Notes: generated by a model from the sequence alone, not told the origin. Positions 51,317 to 60,604 are shown, numbered from the stretch's first letter. The stretch is DNA of 64,000 bases from JAABQG01 sp963726365 (GCA_963726365.1 CAVSCI010000005.1:62001-126000); one strand, 5' to 3'. Numbers and translations: made by a program.

Positions 51317-52248
51317 GTGAACGACCCTCTCACCAGGCTTCCCCCCGACATCACCGTCTTCGAGCGCGGCTGGCTCTCGTCGAACAACATCCTGCTGCGT
51401 GGCGCACAGTCCACGGCGCTCATCGACAGCGGCTACGCTTCGCATGCGGCGCAGACCGTCGCGCTGGTGCATGCGGCGCTGGGCGGGCGAGCGCTCGACC
51501 TGCTGGTCAACACCCACCTGCACAGCGACCACTGCGGCGGCAACGCGGCACTGCAGGCCGCCTGGCCCGCGATGCAGACCGCCATCCCGCCCGGCCTCGC
51601 ACCCCATGTCAGTGCCTGGGACCCGGTGGCGCTGACCTACGCGCCGACCGGGCAGAGCTGCCCGCAGTTCCGCTTCGAGGCGCTGCTGCAGCCCGGCAGC
51701 GAAATCCGGCTGGGCGACAGGCCGTGGCAGATCCACGCGGCACCCGGGCACGACACCCATTCGGTGATCCTGTTCGAGCCGGCCGGAGCGCATCCTGGTC
51801 TCGGCCGACGCGCTGTGGGAGCGCGGCTTCGGCGTGGTGTTCCCCGAGCTGGAGGGCGACGACGCGTTCGACGAGCTGGGCGAGACCCTGGACCTGATCG
51901 AGTCGCTGGCCCCCGCCACCGTGATCCCGGGGCACGGCGCGGTCTTCACCGATGTGGACGGGCCATCGCCTTCGCGCGCGAGCGCCTGAACGGCTTTCTG
52001 GCGAACCCGGCCAAGCACACCCGGCACGCGGCCAAGGTGCTGCTGAAGTTCAAGCTGCTCGAGGTGCAGCAGCCTGAACTATGCCGCTTTCATTGCCTGG
52101 GCGCAGGCCACGCCCGTACTTCCACATGATGTTCCAGCGGCATCTTTCCGGGCCGGATTTTGGGCTGTGGATCGACGAGCTGACTGCGGAACTGGTGCGC
52201 AGCGGTGCCGCTAGGCGCGACGGGTTGACGATCCGCAATGCGGGGTGA
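51317..52248 (+). pseudogene. MBL-fold metallohydrolase, frameshifted
   Basis: Metallo-beta-lactamase-fold hydrolase. Residues 1-150 are in frame (NNILLRGAQSTALIDSGY and the zinc motif NTHLHSDHCGG). Homology then continues in another frame (ERILVSADALWERGFGVVFPELEGDDAF and VIPGHGAVF), returns to the first, and again shifts for the end (LNYAAFIAWAQATPYFHMMFQRHL), to a stop at 52248. Four single-base indels (about 51782, 51961, 52073, 52109) explain this; correcting them gives 309 residues. The motifs are well preserved, so recent inactivation or sequence error is likely. A strong terminator follows. Confidence 0.8.
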
Positions 52249-52266
52249 GAGGTTGTTAGCCCCATG

Positions 52267-52299
52267 GAAACGGCGCCTGCGGGCGCCGTTTCGACTTTT
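52267..52299 (+). terminator. Strong Rho-independent terminator
   Basis: GAAACGGCGCC (52267-52277) pairs perfectly with GGCGCCGTTTC (52282-52292), loop TGCG, followed by GACTTTT. It ends the MBL transcript; the stem is symmetrical. Confidence 0.9.
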
Positions 52300-52391
52300 G
52301 TTGCGCTTTTCAAGCCAAAATGGCCTGATCCCACCGTCGATCGGTCATAATTCGCTATGAATTCAGGATTGATTTGCATGCCCGCCCGGCC

Positions 52392-52538
52392 TCATTGGCC
52401 AGCTTTCGAATACATCTCGATCTGACATTGCATGGACCCACGGCCGTACGTGGCGCAATCGGATGGGCCGGTGACGGGAGGATTGGACGCGCACGCTGCG
52501 AGCGAGAGCAGCAAACAAGCGCTGAGCACTCTGATCAT
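52392..52538 (-). CDS. Small lipoprotein, 48 residues
   Basis: Begins at 52538 after a strong AAGGAG. MIRVLSACLLLSLAAC is a complete lipoprotein signal with lipobox LAAC, the modified Cys being residue 16. The mature part is only about 33 residues (ASNPPVTGPSDCATYG...), with two cysteines that could pair. A longer in-frame reading (to 52709) is unlikely because the signal and ribosome site are internal. No function can be assigned; such small lipoproteins are easily missed. The 236 bases upstream to the malate synthase stop hold nothing I recognise. Confidence 0.72.
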   Translation of the reverse strand: MIRVLSACLLLSLAACASNPPVTGPSDCATYGRGSMQCQIEMYSKAGQ

Positions 52539-52774
52539 GTTCGCTCCTTTCGGTAGGGAGAAGCCGGTGGTGAATGGGCTTTTGTTCCTTTTCATTGTAG
52601 GGCGGTCATCCCGCCCATCCATCACCATCCGGCCAGTCGACAGACACGCTTGAAGAGACCATGACAGCACCTGTACTGCCACCAGGACTGCAGCCCGCTT
52701 GCGGGGCACGCGGACAGCTGCCGAACCAGTGGCAATCCGCGCAACCCGCCGACAGGCTCAGGGAAAACGGCGCA

Positions 52775-55001
52775 TCAAGCCCCCGTCTTCACCTTCAGCC
52801 GCCACGCATGCAGCAGCGGCTCGGTGTAGCCGCTGGGCTGGGCCAGGCCCTTGAAGACCAGGTCGCTGGCGGCCTGGAAGGCGGCGCCGTCGGGGTTGGC
52901 GGCCATCGGCTTGTAGGCCGGGTCGCCGGCGTTCTGCTTGTCCACCACCTTGGCCATGCGCTTGAGCGTTGACTTGACCTGCGCCTTGGTCACCACGCCA
53001 TGCTGGATCCAGTTGGCCATGTGCTGGCTGCTGATGCGCAGCGTGGCGCGGTCTTCCATCAGGCCCACGTTGTGGATGTCGGGCACCTTGGAGCAGCCCA
53101 CGCCCTGGTCCACCCAGCGCACCACGTAGCCCAGGATGCCCTGGGCGTTGTTGTCCAGCTCCTGGCGCTTCTCGTCATCGCTCCACTTCGGCGTCTTGAC
53201 CACGGGGATGGTCAGCAGGCCGGTCAGGATGGCCTCGCGCTCGGCGTCCACGTTGGTCTTCTCCAGTTCCTTCTGCACCTTGAACACGTCGACCTGGTGG
53301 TAGTGCAGCGCGTGCAGGGTGGCGGCGGTGGGGCTGGGCACCCAGGCGGTGTTGGCGCCGGCCTTGGGGTGGCCGATTTTGAGCTTCAGCATGTCGGCCA
53401 TCAGGTCGGGCATGGCCCACATGCCCTTGCCGATCTGGGCCCGTCCGCGCAGGCCGCACTCCAGGCCCACCAGCACGTTGCTCTTCTCGTAGGCCTGGAT
53501 CCAGGCGCTGGACTTCATGTCGCCCTTGCGCATCATCGCGCCGGCATGCATGGCGGTGTGCATCTCGTCGCCGGTGCGGTCCAGGAAGCCGGTGTTGATG
53601 AAGGCCACGCGGCTCTTGGCGGCGGCGATGCAGGCCTTCAGGTTGACGCTGGTGCGGCGCTCCTCGTCCATGATGCCGAGCTTGACGGTGCTGTCGGGCA
53701 GGCCCAGCACCTGCTCCACGCGGCCAAACAGTTCACCGGCAAAGGCCACCTCGGCCGGGCCGTGCATCTTGGGCTTGACGATGTAGACGCTGCCACGGCG
53801 GGTGTTGCGGATGCCGTTCTGGCCATTGCCCTTGAGGTCGTGCAGCGCGATGGTGGTGGTGACCACGGCGTCCAGGATGCCTTCGGGGATCTCGCGCACG
53901 GTGCCCTGCGCGTCCGTCCAGAGGATGGCCGGGTTGGTCATCAGGTGGCCCACGTTGCGCACGAACAGCAGCGAGCGGCCGTGCAGGGCCACGTCCTCGC
54001 CGCGCGGGCCGGTGTACTGGCGATCAGGGTTCAGGCCGCGCTTGAAGGTCTTGACGCCACCTTTCCCGTCCGATTTCGTGACGTCTTCGGTCAGCGTGCC
54101 CTTCAGGATGCCCAGCCAGTTGCTGTAGGCCAGCACCTTGTCGGCCGCGTCCACCACGGCCACCGAGTCTTCCAGGTCCAGGATGGTGGACAGGGCCGAC
54201 TCCAGCACCAGGTCGGCCACGCCGGCCGGATCGGTCTTGCCGATGGGGTGCGCCTTGTTGATGATGATGTCCATGTGCAGGCCGTGGTGCGACAGCAGCA
54301 CCGACGAAGGGGCGCCCATCTCGCCCTGGAAGCCGACGAACTGGGCGGGGTTCTTCAGGCCCTCGGTCTTGCCATTGGCCAGAGTCACGGCGAGCTGGTT
54401 GTCGATGACGGCGTAGGCCACCGAGTCCATGTGCGAGCCCTTCTTGAGCGGCACGCAGCGGTCCAGCACATGGCGCGCGTATTCGATGACCTTGTCGCCG
54501 CGCTTTTCGTTGTAGCCCGGGCCCTTCTCGCAGCCGTCGGCCTCGGAGATGGCGTCGGTGCCGTACAAAGCGTCGTACAGGCTGCCCCAGCGGGCGTTGG
54601 CGGCGTTCAGCGCATAACGGGCATTGGTGATGGGCACCACCAGCTGCGGGCCGGCCTGCAGGGCGAGTTCGGCGTCCACGTTCTTCGTGGTGGCCCGGAC
54701 CTTCTCGGGCACCGGCACCAGGTAGCCGATCTTTTCCAGGAACTTGGCGGTAAGCCTTCATGCCGCGCGCACCGGCGATGGGGCCGGGGTTGGCCTTGTG
54801 CCAGGCGTCCAGCTCCGTCTGCAGGCGGTCGCGCTCGGCCAGCAGGGCGATGTTCTTCGGGGCCAGGTCGGCCACGAGGGCGTCGAAGCCTTTCCAGAAG
54901 CTGGCGCTGTCGACGCCGGTGCCGGGCAGCACCTGGTTTTCAATGAACTGGTGCAGCTCGGTGGCGACTTGCAGGCGGTGCGCTTGGGTGCGTTCGGTCA
55001 T
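52775..55001 (-). pseudogene. glcB: Malate synthase G, one frameshift
   Basis: Malate synthase G condenses glyoxylate and acetyl-CoA to malate. The N-terminal 80 residues from ATG 55001 (MTERTQAHRLQVATELHQF) end at about 54750 in GARGMKAY. The rest is in another frame, starting AKFLEKIGYLVPVPEK and running to 52775 with the full catalytic barrel (RTRRGSVYIVKPKMHGPAEV, FINTGFLDRTGDEMHT, GLECGLRGRAQIGKGMWA). One extra base in GGCGG near 54748 explains the break; removing it gives 741 residues, the normal length. The remainder looks fully conserved, so this may be a sequence error. Confidence 0.88.
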
Positions 55002-55048
55002 GGTGTGAAACCTCAGGAAGAATGGAAAGGAAGAAGTCTGACGCGTCG

Positions 55049-55816
55049 TCAGGCCGGGAAAAAATCAAGCACGGCGGCCAGCGACGCGGCCGTGCGGGTG
55101 GGTTGTGTGCCGAGCTCCTCGAAAGGCAGGCCGGCGCGGTTCACCCACAGCGTGGTGTAGCCGTACCAGGCAGCGCCCAACGCGTCCCAGCTGTTGCTGC
55201 TGACGAAGACGATTTTCTCCGGGGGGGCTCCGATGGCATGCACGCCGAGCCCGTAGGCCTCGGGGTGGGTCTTGTAGTGGCGCACCCGGTCCACGCTGAT
55301 GACGTGGTCGAGCAGCTCGGCCAGACCGGCGTGGCGCACCACGGCGCCCAGCATGTCGGGGTCGCCGTTGCTCAGGATGCCGGTGGGGATGCCCCGCGCC
55401 TTCAGGGCCGCCAGCACCTCGCGGGCATCGGCAAAGGCGTCCAGCTGGCGGTACTGGGCCATCAATCGGTCCACTTTGGCATCAAATTCGGCCTTGTCCA
55501 TCGTCAAATGGTCGTTGTTTGCTATTCTTTTGATGGCATAGACCAATGCCGCGCGCGTCAGTTCACCAAACGGCCGGTAGAACGGCGGGCTGCTGTCGGG
55601 CGAGCCCAGCTGGCCGTAACGCCGGCTGGTGGTCACCAGCCGGGTGTATTCGATCTGCTTGTCGCGCCAGAGCAGGCTCAGCGCCTGGCCGTGGCCGGGA
55701 AAAAGCTGCTCGGCCAGCTGGGCCACGCTGTAGACATCGAACAGCGTGCCGTAGGCGTCGAACAGCACCGCGCGGGGCGTGGCGCCATTCAATGCGGGAT
55801 TCAGGGAATTTGCCAT
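55049..55816 (-). CDS. Type II haloacid dehalogenase (HAD superfamily)
   Basis: 255-residue L-2-haloacid dehalogenase-like protein. The nucleophile is Asp20 in VLFDAYGTLFDVYSV. GIPTGILSNGDPDML carries the SNG motif of dehalogenases, and KIVFVSSNSWDALGAAWYG the third motif. It should hydrolyse short 2-haloacids, releasing glycolate-type products. It follows malate synthase on the same strand, separated by 47 bases, which makes sense for glyoxylate metabolism. An AT-rich stretch (55480-55540) coding for KRIANNDHLTMDKAEFDAK resembles the dispersed repeat. Confidence 0.9.
   Translation of the reverse strand: MANSLNPALNGATPRAVLFDAYGTLFDVYSVAQLAEQLFPGHGQALSLLWRDKQIEYTRLVTTSRRYGQLGSPDSSPPFYRPFGELTRAALVYAIKRIANNDHLTMDKAEFDAKVDRLMAQYRQLDAFADAREVLAALKARGIPTGILSNGDPDMLGAVVRHAGLAELLDHVISVDRVRHYKTHPEAYGLGVHAIGAPPEKIVFVSSNSWDALGAAWYGYTTLWVNRAGLPFEELGTQPTRTAASLAAVLDFFPA
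55480..55540 (-). repeat. Dispersed repeat, copy F, inside the haloacid dehalogenase gene
   Basis: On the coding strand, AGAATAGCAAACAACGACC precedes ATTTGACGATGGACAAGG, about 70 percent identical by eye to copy D over 42 bases. It is read in the same phase as the leuS copy (IAD... versus IAN...). The segment is markedly AT-rich compared with the gene. Confidence 0.5.
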
Positions 55817-56012
55817 GTCCGTACTTTATTCGATACACCACCGACGATTAAGAAGGGAAATTGTTCTTGATCAGTGACAAGAATTGATGTAATTCGCGCT
55901 TCCCCTCCGGGGCGTTGGCGGCCCGTGACGGGTCCGACCACTCCGTTCAACCCGATTGCCTTTTTCCCGGCCGCATGTAGGCTCGGGGGCGTCGCTTCTC
56001 CCAGAACTCACC

Positions 56013-57983
56013 ATGCCCGCCCTGATCCAGTCGCACTCCGCCAGTCCCAGCCCCTACAAAAACAAGATCGTCAGCGCCGCTGAAGCCGTGCAACTGATCC
56101 ACGACGGCGATACCGTGGCCACCGGCGGCTTTGTCGGCATCGGCTTTGCCGAGGCGATCGCCGTGGCGCTGGAAGAGCGTTTCGAGCAGACCGCGTCGCC
56201 GCGCGACCTGACACTGGTCTACGCCGCCGGCCAGGGCGACGGCAAGAACCGAGGTCTCAACCACCTGGGCCACGCCGGCCTGCTGAAGCGGGTGATCGGC
56301 GGCCACTGGGGCCTGGTGCCCAAGGTGCAGAAGCTCGCGGTGGACAACCTGATCGAGGCCTGGAACCTGCCGCAGGGCGTGATCACGCATCTGTTTCGCG
56401 ACATCGCCGCCGGCAAGCCCGGCACGCTCACGCGCGTCGGGCTGGACACCTTCGTCGACCCGCGCCATGGCGGTGGCAAGCTCAACGCGCGCACCACCGA
56501 GGACCTGGTGCGCGTGATGCCCATCGACGGCGAGGACTACCTGTTCTACAAGGCGTTCCCGATCAAGGTGGGCATCATTCGCGCCACCACGGCCGACGCC
56601 GACGGCAACCTGACCATGGAGCGCGAAGCCCTGACGCTGGAGGCGCTGGCGATTGCGATGGCCGCGCGCAATTCGGGCGGCGTGGTGATCGCGCAGGTCG
56701 AGCGCATTGCCGAGCGCGGCACGCTGCACCCGCGCCAGGTCAAGGTGCCCGGCGTGCTGGTCGATGCGGTGGTGGTGGCCATCGACCCGGCGCACCACCA
56801 GCAGACCTTTGCCGAGCCCTACAACCCGGCGTTCTCGGCCGAGATCCGCGTGCCGATGGACAGCGTGCTGCCGATGGGTCTGGGCGACCGCAAGATCATC
56901 GCGCGCCGTGCCGCACTGGAACTGCGCCCGCACCAGGTGGTGAACCTGGGCATCGGCATGCCCGAGGGCGTGGCCAGCGTCGCGGCGGAGGAACGCATCA
57001 TCGACCTGGTCACGCTGACGGCCGAGCCCGGTGTGGTGGGTGGTATTCCGGCGGGCGGGCTGAATTTCGGCGCGGCGGTGAATCCGCAGGCCATCATCGA
57101 CCAGCCGAGCCAGTTCGACTTCTACGACGGCGGCGGGCTCGACATCGCCATCCTGGGACTGGCGCAAGCCGACCAGCACGGCAATCTCAACGTCAGCAAG
57201 TTCGGCACGCGCCTGGCCGGAGCGGGCGGCTTCATCAACATCAGCCAGAACGCGCGCACCGTGGTCTTCGTCGGCACCTTCACCGCCGGTGCGCTGGAAG
57301 TGCGCTGCGAGGACGGCCAGCTGCGCATCACGCACGAGGGGGGTGCGCGCAAGTTCGTGCGCGAGGTGGAGCACCGCACTTTCAGCGGCGCGGAAGCCCT
57401 GCGGCGCGGCCAGCGCGTGCTGTATGTGACCGAGCGCTGTGTGTTCCAGCTGGTGCTGGCCGCGCCCGAAGCCGGCCGCCCGGTGGCCGAGGGCACCCAG
57501 GCGGCCGTGCGCGGCGAACTGGAGCTCATCGAACTGGCGCCCGGTATCGACCTGCAACGCGATGTGCTGGCGCACATGGCGTTTGCGCCGCGCATCAGCC
57601 CTGACCTGCAGGTCATGGATGCGCGCCTGTTCATGGACGAGGTGATGGGCCTGCGCGAGCAACTGCTCAGCCGCCCGCTCGCGCAACGCTACGAGCTGGA
57701 CGCCGCCCGGCGCATGCTCTACATCGACTTCTCCGGCCTGCAGATCAACGCCCCGAGTGTCATCACGGCCATCGATGCGACGGCGCGCACACTGCTCGTG
57801 CCGTTCGGCGAGCGCGTGGACGTGGTGGTGAACTACGACCATTTCGGCATTGCCCCCGAACTGCTGGACGAATACTCGGTCATGGTGCGGCGTCTGGCGG
57901 CCGATTTTTACGGCCGCGTGACGCGCTACGGCACCACGGGCTTCCTCAAATCGCGGCTGTCGGGAACCCAGGAAACATCCTGA
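56013..57983 (+). CDS. Family I acyl-CoA:acetate/3-ketoacid CoA-transferase, long form
   Basis: 656-residue CoA-transferase in which alpha and beta halves are fused. The start at 56013 (MPALIQSHS) is chosen as the first ATG near homology; an upstream in-frame extension is less likely. The alpha half has GDTVATGGFVGIGFAEAIA, and the beta half VVNLGIGMPEGVASVAAEE with the expected catalytic Glu in TAEPGVVGG. E. coli YdiF is 531 residues; here a C-terminal extension of about 115 residues (from YELDAARRMLYIDFSGLQINAPS) adds a small extra domain. It resembles proteins used in short-chain or hydroxy acid metabolism. Confidence 0.9.
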   Translation: MPALIQSHSASPSPYKNKIVSAAEAVQLIHDGDTVATGGFVGIGFAEAIAVALEERFEQTASPRDLTLVYAAGQGDGKNRGLNHLGHAGLLKRVIGGHWGLVPKVQKLAVDNLIEAWNLPQGVITHLFRDIAAGKPGTLTRVGLDTFVDPRHGGGKLNARTTEDLVRVMPIDGEDYLFYKAFPIKVGIIRATTADADGNLTMEREALTLEALAIAMAARNSGGVVIAQVERIAERGTLHPRQVKVPGVLVDAVVVAIDPAHHQQTFAEPYNPAFSAEIRVPMDSVLPMGLGDRKIIARRAALELRPHQVVNLGIGMPEGVASVAAEERIIDLVTLTAEPGVVGGIPAGGLNFGAAVNPQAIIDQPSQFDFYDGGGLDIAILGLAQADQHGNLNVSKFGTRLAGAGGFINISQNARTVVFVGTFTAGALEVRCEDGQLRITHEGGARKFVREVEHRTFSGAEALRRGQRVLYVTERCVFQLVLAAPEAGRPVAEGTQAAVRGELELIELAPGIDLQRDVLAHMAFAPRISPDLQVMDARLFMDEVMGLREQLLSRPLAQRYELDAARRMLYIDFSGLQINAPSVITAIDATARTLLVPFGERVDVVVNYDHFGIAPELLDEYSVMVRRLAADFYGRVTRYGTTGFLKSRLSGTQETS

Positions 57984-58047
57984 ACTCGAGCCAGGAAGCG
58001 GCTGACAAGACGTTGTGCCAGTTTTCACGCATTTCCTTGGACTTGTA

Positions 58048-58061
58048 TTGACGCCGGTCAA
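58048..58061. promoter_or_regulatory. FNR/CRP-like palindrome upstream of the YeeE pair
   Basis: TTGAC GCCG GTCAA is a perfect 5-4-5 palindrome, differing from the one at 42738 in one spacer base. Its first half also reads as a -35 box. Further down, ATTC and GAAT (58078-58094) form a looser inverted pair with a 9-base spacer. Confidence 0.42.
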
Positions 58062-58147
58062 AGATACAGGCGGGGGTATTCCAATACACTGAATTCACGG
58101 TCTGTCCAGGCTGCATGAAAAATCAAATGATTGGAAAGGCTTCCACC

Positions 58148-58678
58148 ATGAACACCGCGTCCACCGACGGCCAGCGTACCGTCAAACCGTTTTGGCCCTC
58201 TCTGGCTGCCGGTATTGCACTCGGGCTCGTTTTGTTGCTCACGTTTCTTATATCGGGGCATGGCCTGGGCGCCAGCGGTGCCTTCACCGATGTGGTTGCT
58301 GGGACGGGCTTGACGCTGGCCCCTGAGGCGACCAAGGCCAACACCTACCTGGGCCCCAAGGTGGCCGATGGCAACCCGATCGGTTCATGGATGACCTGGG
58401 AAGTCCTTGGCGTGTTCATCGGCGCTCTGGTTGCAGCTTTCATGGCCGGACGCTTTCGTGTGCAGCTCGATGGTTCGCGCAGCGTCGGTACACCGCAACG
58501 TCTTGTCAGGGCGTTGGCGGGTGGTTTGCTGGCGGGGTTTGGGGCGCGGGTGGCCGGGGGTTGCACCAGCGGGCTGGGCCTGTCTGGCGCGGCAGCGCTG
58601 GGCATCGCCGCATTTGTGTTTCTGGCCGTGTTTTTCGCGACGGGGCTGATCGTCAGCCGCTTCGTGCGAGGAGTCTGA
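58148..58678 (+). CDS. YeeE/YedE-family sulfur transporter, half 1
   Basis: 176-residue inner-membrane protein with four or five helices. ATG 58148 is chosen because GGAAAGG lies 8 bases upstream; an ATG at 58115 would add 11 residues. The family signature GGCTSGLGLSGAAAL near residue 145 holds the conserved Cys that relays thiosulfate in TsuA/YeeE. It contains only half of a full-length YeeE; the other half is the next gene, one base downstream. Together they resemble the PmpA/PmpB-type split transporters. Confidence 0.88.
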   Translation: MNTASTDGQRTVKPFWPSLAAGIALGLVLLLTFLISGHGLGASGAFTDVVAGTGLTLAPEATKANTYLGPKVADGNPIGSWMTWEVLGVFIGALVAAFMAGRFRVQLDGSRSVGTPQRLVRALAGGLLAGFGARVAGGCTSGLGLSGAAALGIAAFVFLAVFFATGLIVSRFVRGV

Positions 58679-58679
58679 G

Positions 58680-59282
58680 ATGTTCCCCCTTCATAGCAAT
58701 GGCATGATTTCCGGTCTGGTTTGCGGCATCCTGTTTGGTTTCATTCTGGAGAACGCCGGTTTTGGCAGCCCGCAAAAACTGACCGCCCAGTTCAAACTGA
58801 CCGACTGGTCGGTTTTCAAGGTCATGTTCACGGCCATCGTGGTGGCCGCGTTGGGTCTCTGGCTCCTTCGTGTCGCCGGGCTGCTGAAGCCAGACTCCGT
58901 GGCCGTGCCGCAGGCCTTGGTCATGGCGTCGGCCGTGGGTGGCGTGCTGTTGGGCGCGGGCTTTGCCATTGGCGGCTATTGTCCTGGCACCTCGCTGGCG
59001 GGCCTGGCCTCGGGCCGCCTCGACGCGTTGGTGTTCATGGTTGGCTTGCTGGTCGGCACGACGGCGTTCGTGGGTCTGTACGGACCCGCGATCGGCACGA
59101 TGATGGCGATGGGCGCGATCATCGACGGGGACACGTTCACAGATGCTTATGGCATCGCCGAGCCGGTCGTACTGGCCGTGCTGGTCCTCTTCCTCGTGGC
59201 CGTGTACTACCTTGGCGGGTGGTTCGAGCGCCGCGGCTCGGGCCCTGTCACGGCGCAACAGGCGGTCGCGGGCGCGCAATGA
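58680..59282 (+). CDS. YeeE/YedE-family sulfur transporter, half 2
   Basis: 200-residue membrane partner of the upstream half. The N-terminal helix has GILFGFILENAGFGSPQKL, a hallmark of the family, and the central GFAIGGYCPGTSLAGLASGRLDAL near residue 100 supplies the second conserved Cys. The C-terminus is a short cytoplasmic tail. The genes are separated by one base and surely cotranslated. The substrate is likely thiosulfate or another reduced sulfur compound. No sulfurtransferase or TusA gene is adjacent. Confidence 0.88.
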   Translation: MFPLHSNGMISGLVCGILFGFILENAGFGSPQKLTAQFKLTDWSVFKVMFTAIVVAALGLWLLRVAGLLKPDSVAVPQALVMASAVGGVLLGAGFAIGGYCPGTSLAGLASGRLDALVFMVGLLVGTTAFVGLYGPAIGTMMAMGAIIDGDTFTDAYGIAEPVVLAVLVLFLVAVYYLGGWFERRGSGPVTAQQAVAGAQ

Positions 59283-59378
59283 AGTGAATCGGGGCGCGTC
59301 GACTGCCCGATCTTTCTTTGGCGCGGGGCTCGGCCCCGTCAGGCGCAGTCCTGCTCCTGGCGCTATTCCCCGTCGGGT

Positions 59379-60428
59379 TCAACGAATGACGTTCCGCAGG
59401 GCTGTCTCATAAAGTGCAAGGATCGCGGCGTTGCCAAGCGGCCAGCGATCGAGCGCAGTGGAATCCTGCTGATAGACCCGGTCGAGAAAGGCCAGCGCCA
59501 ACTGCCGGGTCGCGATCTTCACCCGGGGATTGAGCGTGACGCCACCGGTGCCTGCACGGTCGGTAAAGATGCTGTGCGAACCGTCCTTGAATACCGCCAG
59601 CACCTTTTGCGAGCGCTTGTCAGTCCCCGTTGCGTTGTACAAGGACACCCGGTCCTCGTAGGCGGAAAAGTACCCGGGAATCTGGATGTTGTCCCCCGTC
59701 GCCGTAATGTGGAGTGTGGGCACCTCAATGCCCGAGAGTATCTTTGCCGGGTCGCCGAGTCGGTAAAACGGGGGGGCCGAAAGCAGGATGGCTGAAGAAA
59801 TCCGTGGATCACGAAGCTCCAGAACCTTTCCATTGGCCTCAATCCTGGCGCCCGCAAGCAGCATGGTCGTGTTGGCGCCATAGGAGTGCCCTGCGGCTGC
59901 GATTCGACTGGCGTCAATCAAGGCGCCTTCCTGCCCCGACAGCACCTGGTCAAGTGCAAACTTCATGTCCTGGACCCGGCTCAGCGCCTCGCCTTCCTGG
60001 GCCGCCTCGGAAAGCCGTCCCACCAGGCCCAGCGGATTGCCAAACCAGATCTGGCGGTCGCTCCCGACGTGCTGAACATGCAGGCTCGCATAGCCGTGCG
60101 CGGCAAAGTACCCACCCAGGTAGCTGTAGCCCTCGCGGGAGCCACCGATCCCATGCGAGAAAAGGATCAGGGGCATGGACTTCGCCCTTGCCTCCTTTGC
60201 AGGCAGATAGAGTTTTGCGGGAACACGGCGATTTCTGGTGCTGTCCGTCCAGTCAAAGGTCCGGGTTGCAAACAACGATGCGTCAACCGCAAGGCTTTCG
60301 ACCGCGGCGGGTTCAAGGCCGGGGGTGTCTGGCGTCAGCCTGTCCGGCGCTTCACTGGAAAACGAGTTCGCCGCGACGAAGAGCGCCAGCGAGCCGATTG
60401 CGACAGTGAGTGCTTTTCCGGATTTCAT
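59379..60428 (-). CDS. Secreted alpha/beta hydrolase (PAF acetylhydrolase/dienelactone-like)
   Basis: 349-residue alpha/beta hydrolase. MKSGKALTVAIGSLALFVAANSFSSEA is a signal peptide. The nucleophile elbow is AAAGHSYGANTTM with Ser near residue 175, and the oxyanion loop is ILFSHGIGGSREGY. A late HSIFTDRAG could supply the catalytic His. The fold resembles predicted dienelactone hydrolases and polyester-degrading relatives, so an exported esterase is likely. It converges with the YeeE pair. Confidence 0.85.
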   Translation of the reverse strand: MKSGKALTVAIGSLALFVAANSFSSEAPDRLTPDTPGLEPAAVESLAVDASLFATRTFDWTDSTRNRRVPAKLYLPAKEARAKSMPLILFSHGIGGSREGYSYLGGYFAAHGYASLHVQHVGSDRQIWFGNPLGLVGRLSEAAQEGEALSRVQDMKFALDQVLSGQEGALIDASRIAAAGHSYGANTTMLLAGARIEANGKVLELRDPRISSAILLSAPPFYRLGDPAKILSGIEVPTLHITATGDNIQIPGYFSAYEDRVSLYNATGTDKRSQKVLAVFKDGSHSIFTDRAGTGGVTLNPRVKIATRQLALAFLDRVYQQDSTALDRWPLGNAAILALYETALRNVIR

Positions 60429-60604
60429 CGGCAAGACCTTACTTGAATGCGCATAACCCGACAGGTGCTGCGTATTTCCAGCTCACAGCGCCGCCGCCAT
60501 CACCGGGCGTCACAAAGGCGCTGAAGCGCCATGACTGGCCATGTTGCAACGTGATTGCTGACCTCGCCCGGAAGCCATTTCCCGCAGGCTCCTAAAATCC
60601 CCCG

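Noticed and set aside
53000..54946. Long plus-strand open frame opposite malate synthase
   Set aside because: Antisense shadow rich in His, Val and Gly; the minus strand carries all malate synthase motifs.
55947..58061. Long minus-strand open frame (704 codons) opposite the CoA-transferase
   Set aside because: No motif and antisense composition; the transferase motifs are on the plus strand.
59318..59342. GC hairpin (CGGGGC-TCG-GCCCCG) between the YeeE pair and the alpha/beta hydrolase
   Set aside because: No T-run follows on either strand, so I did not call it a terminator.
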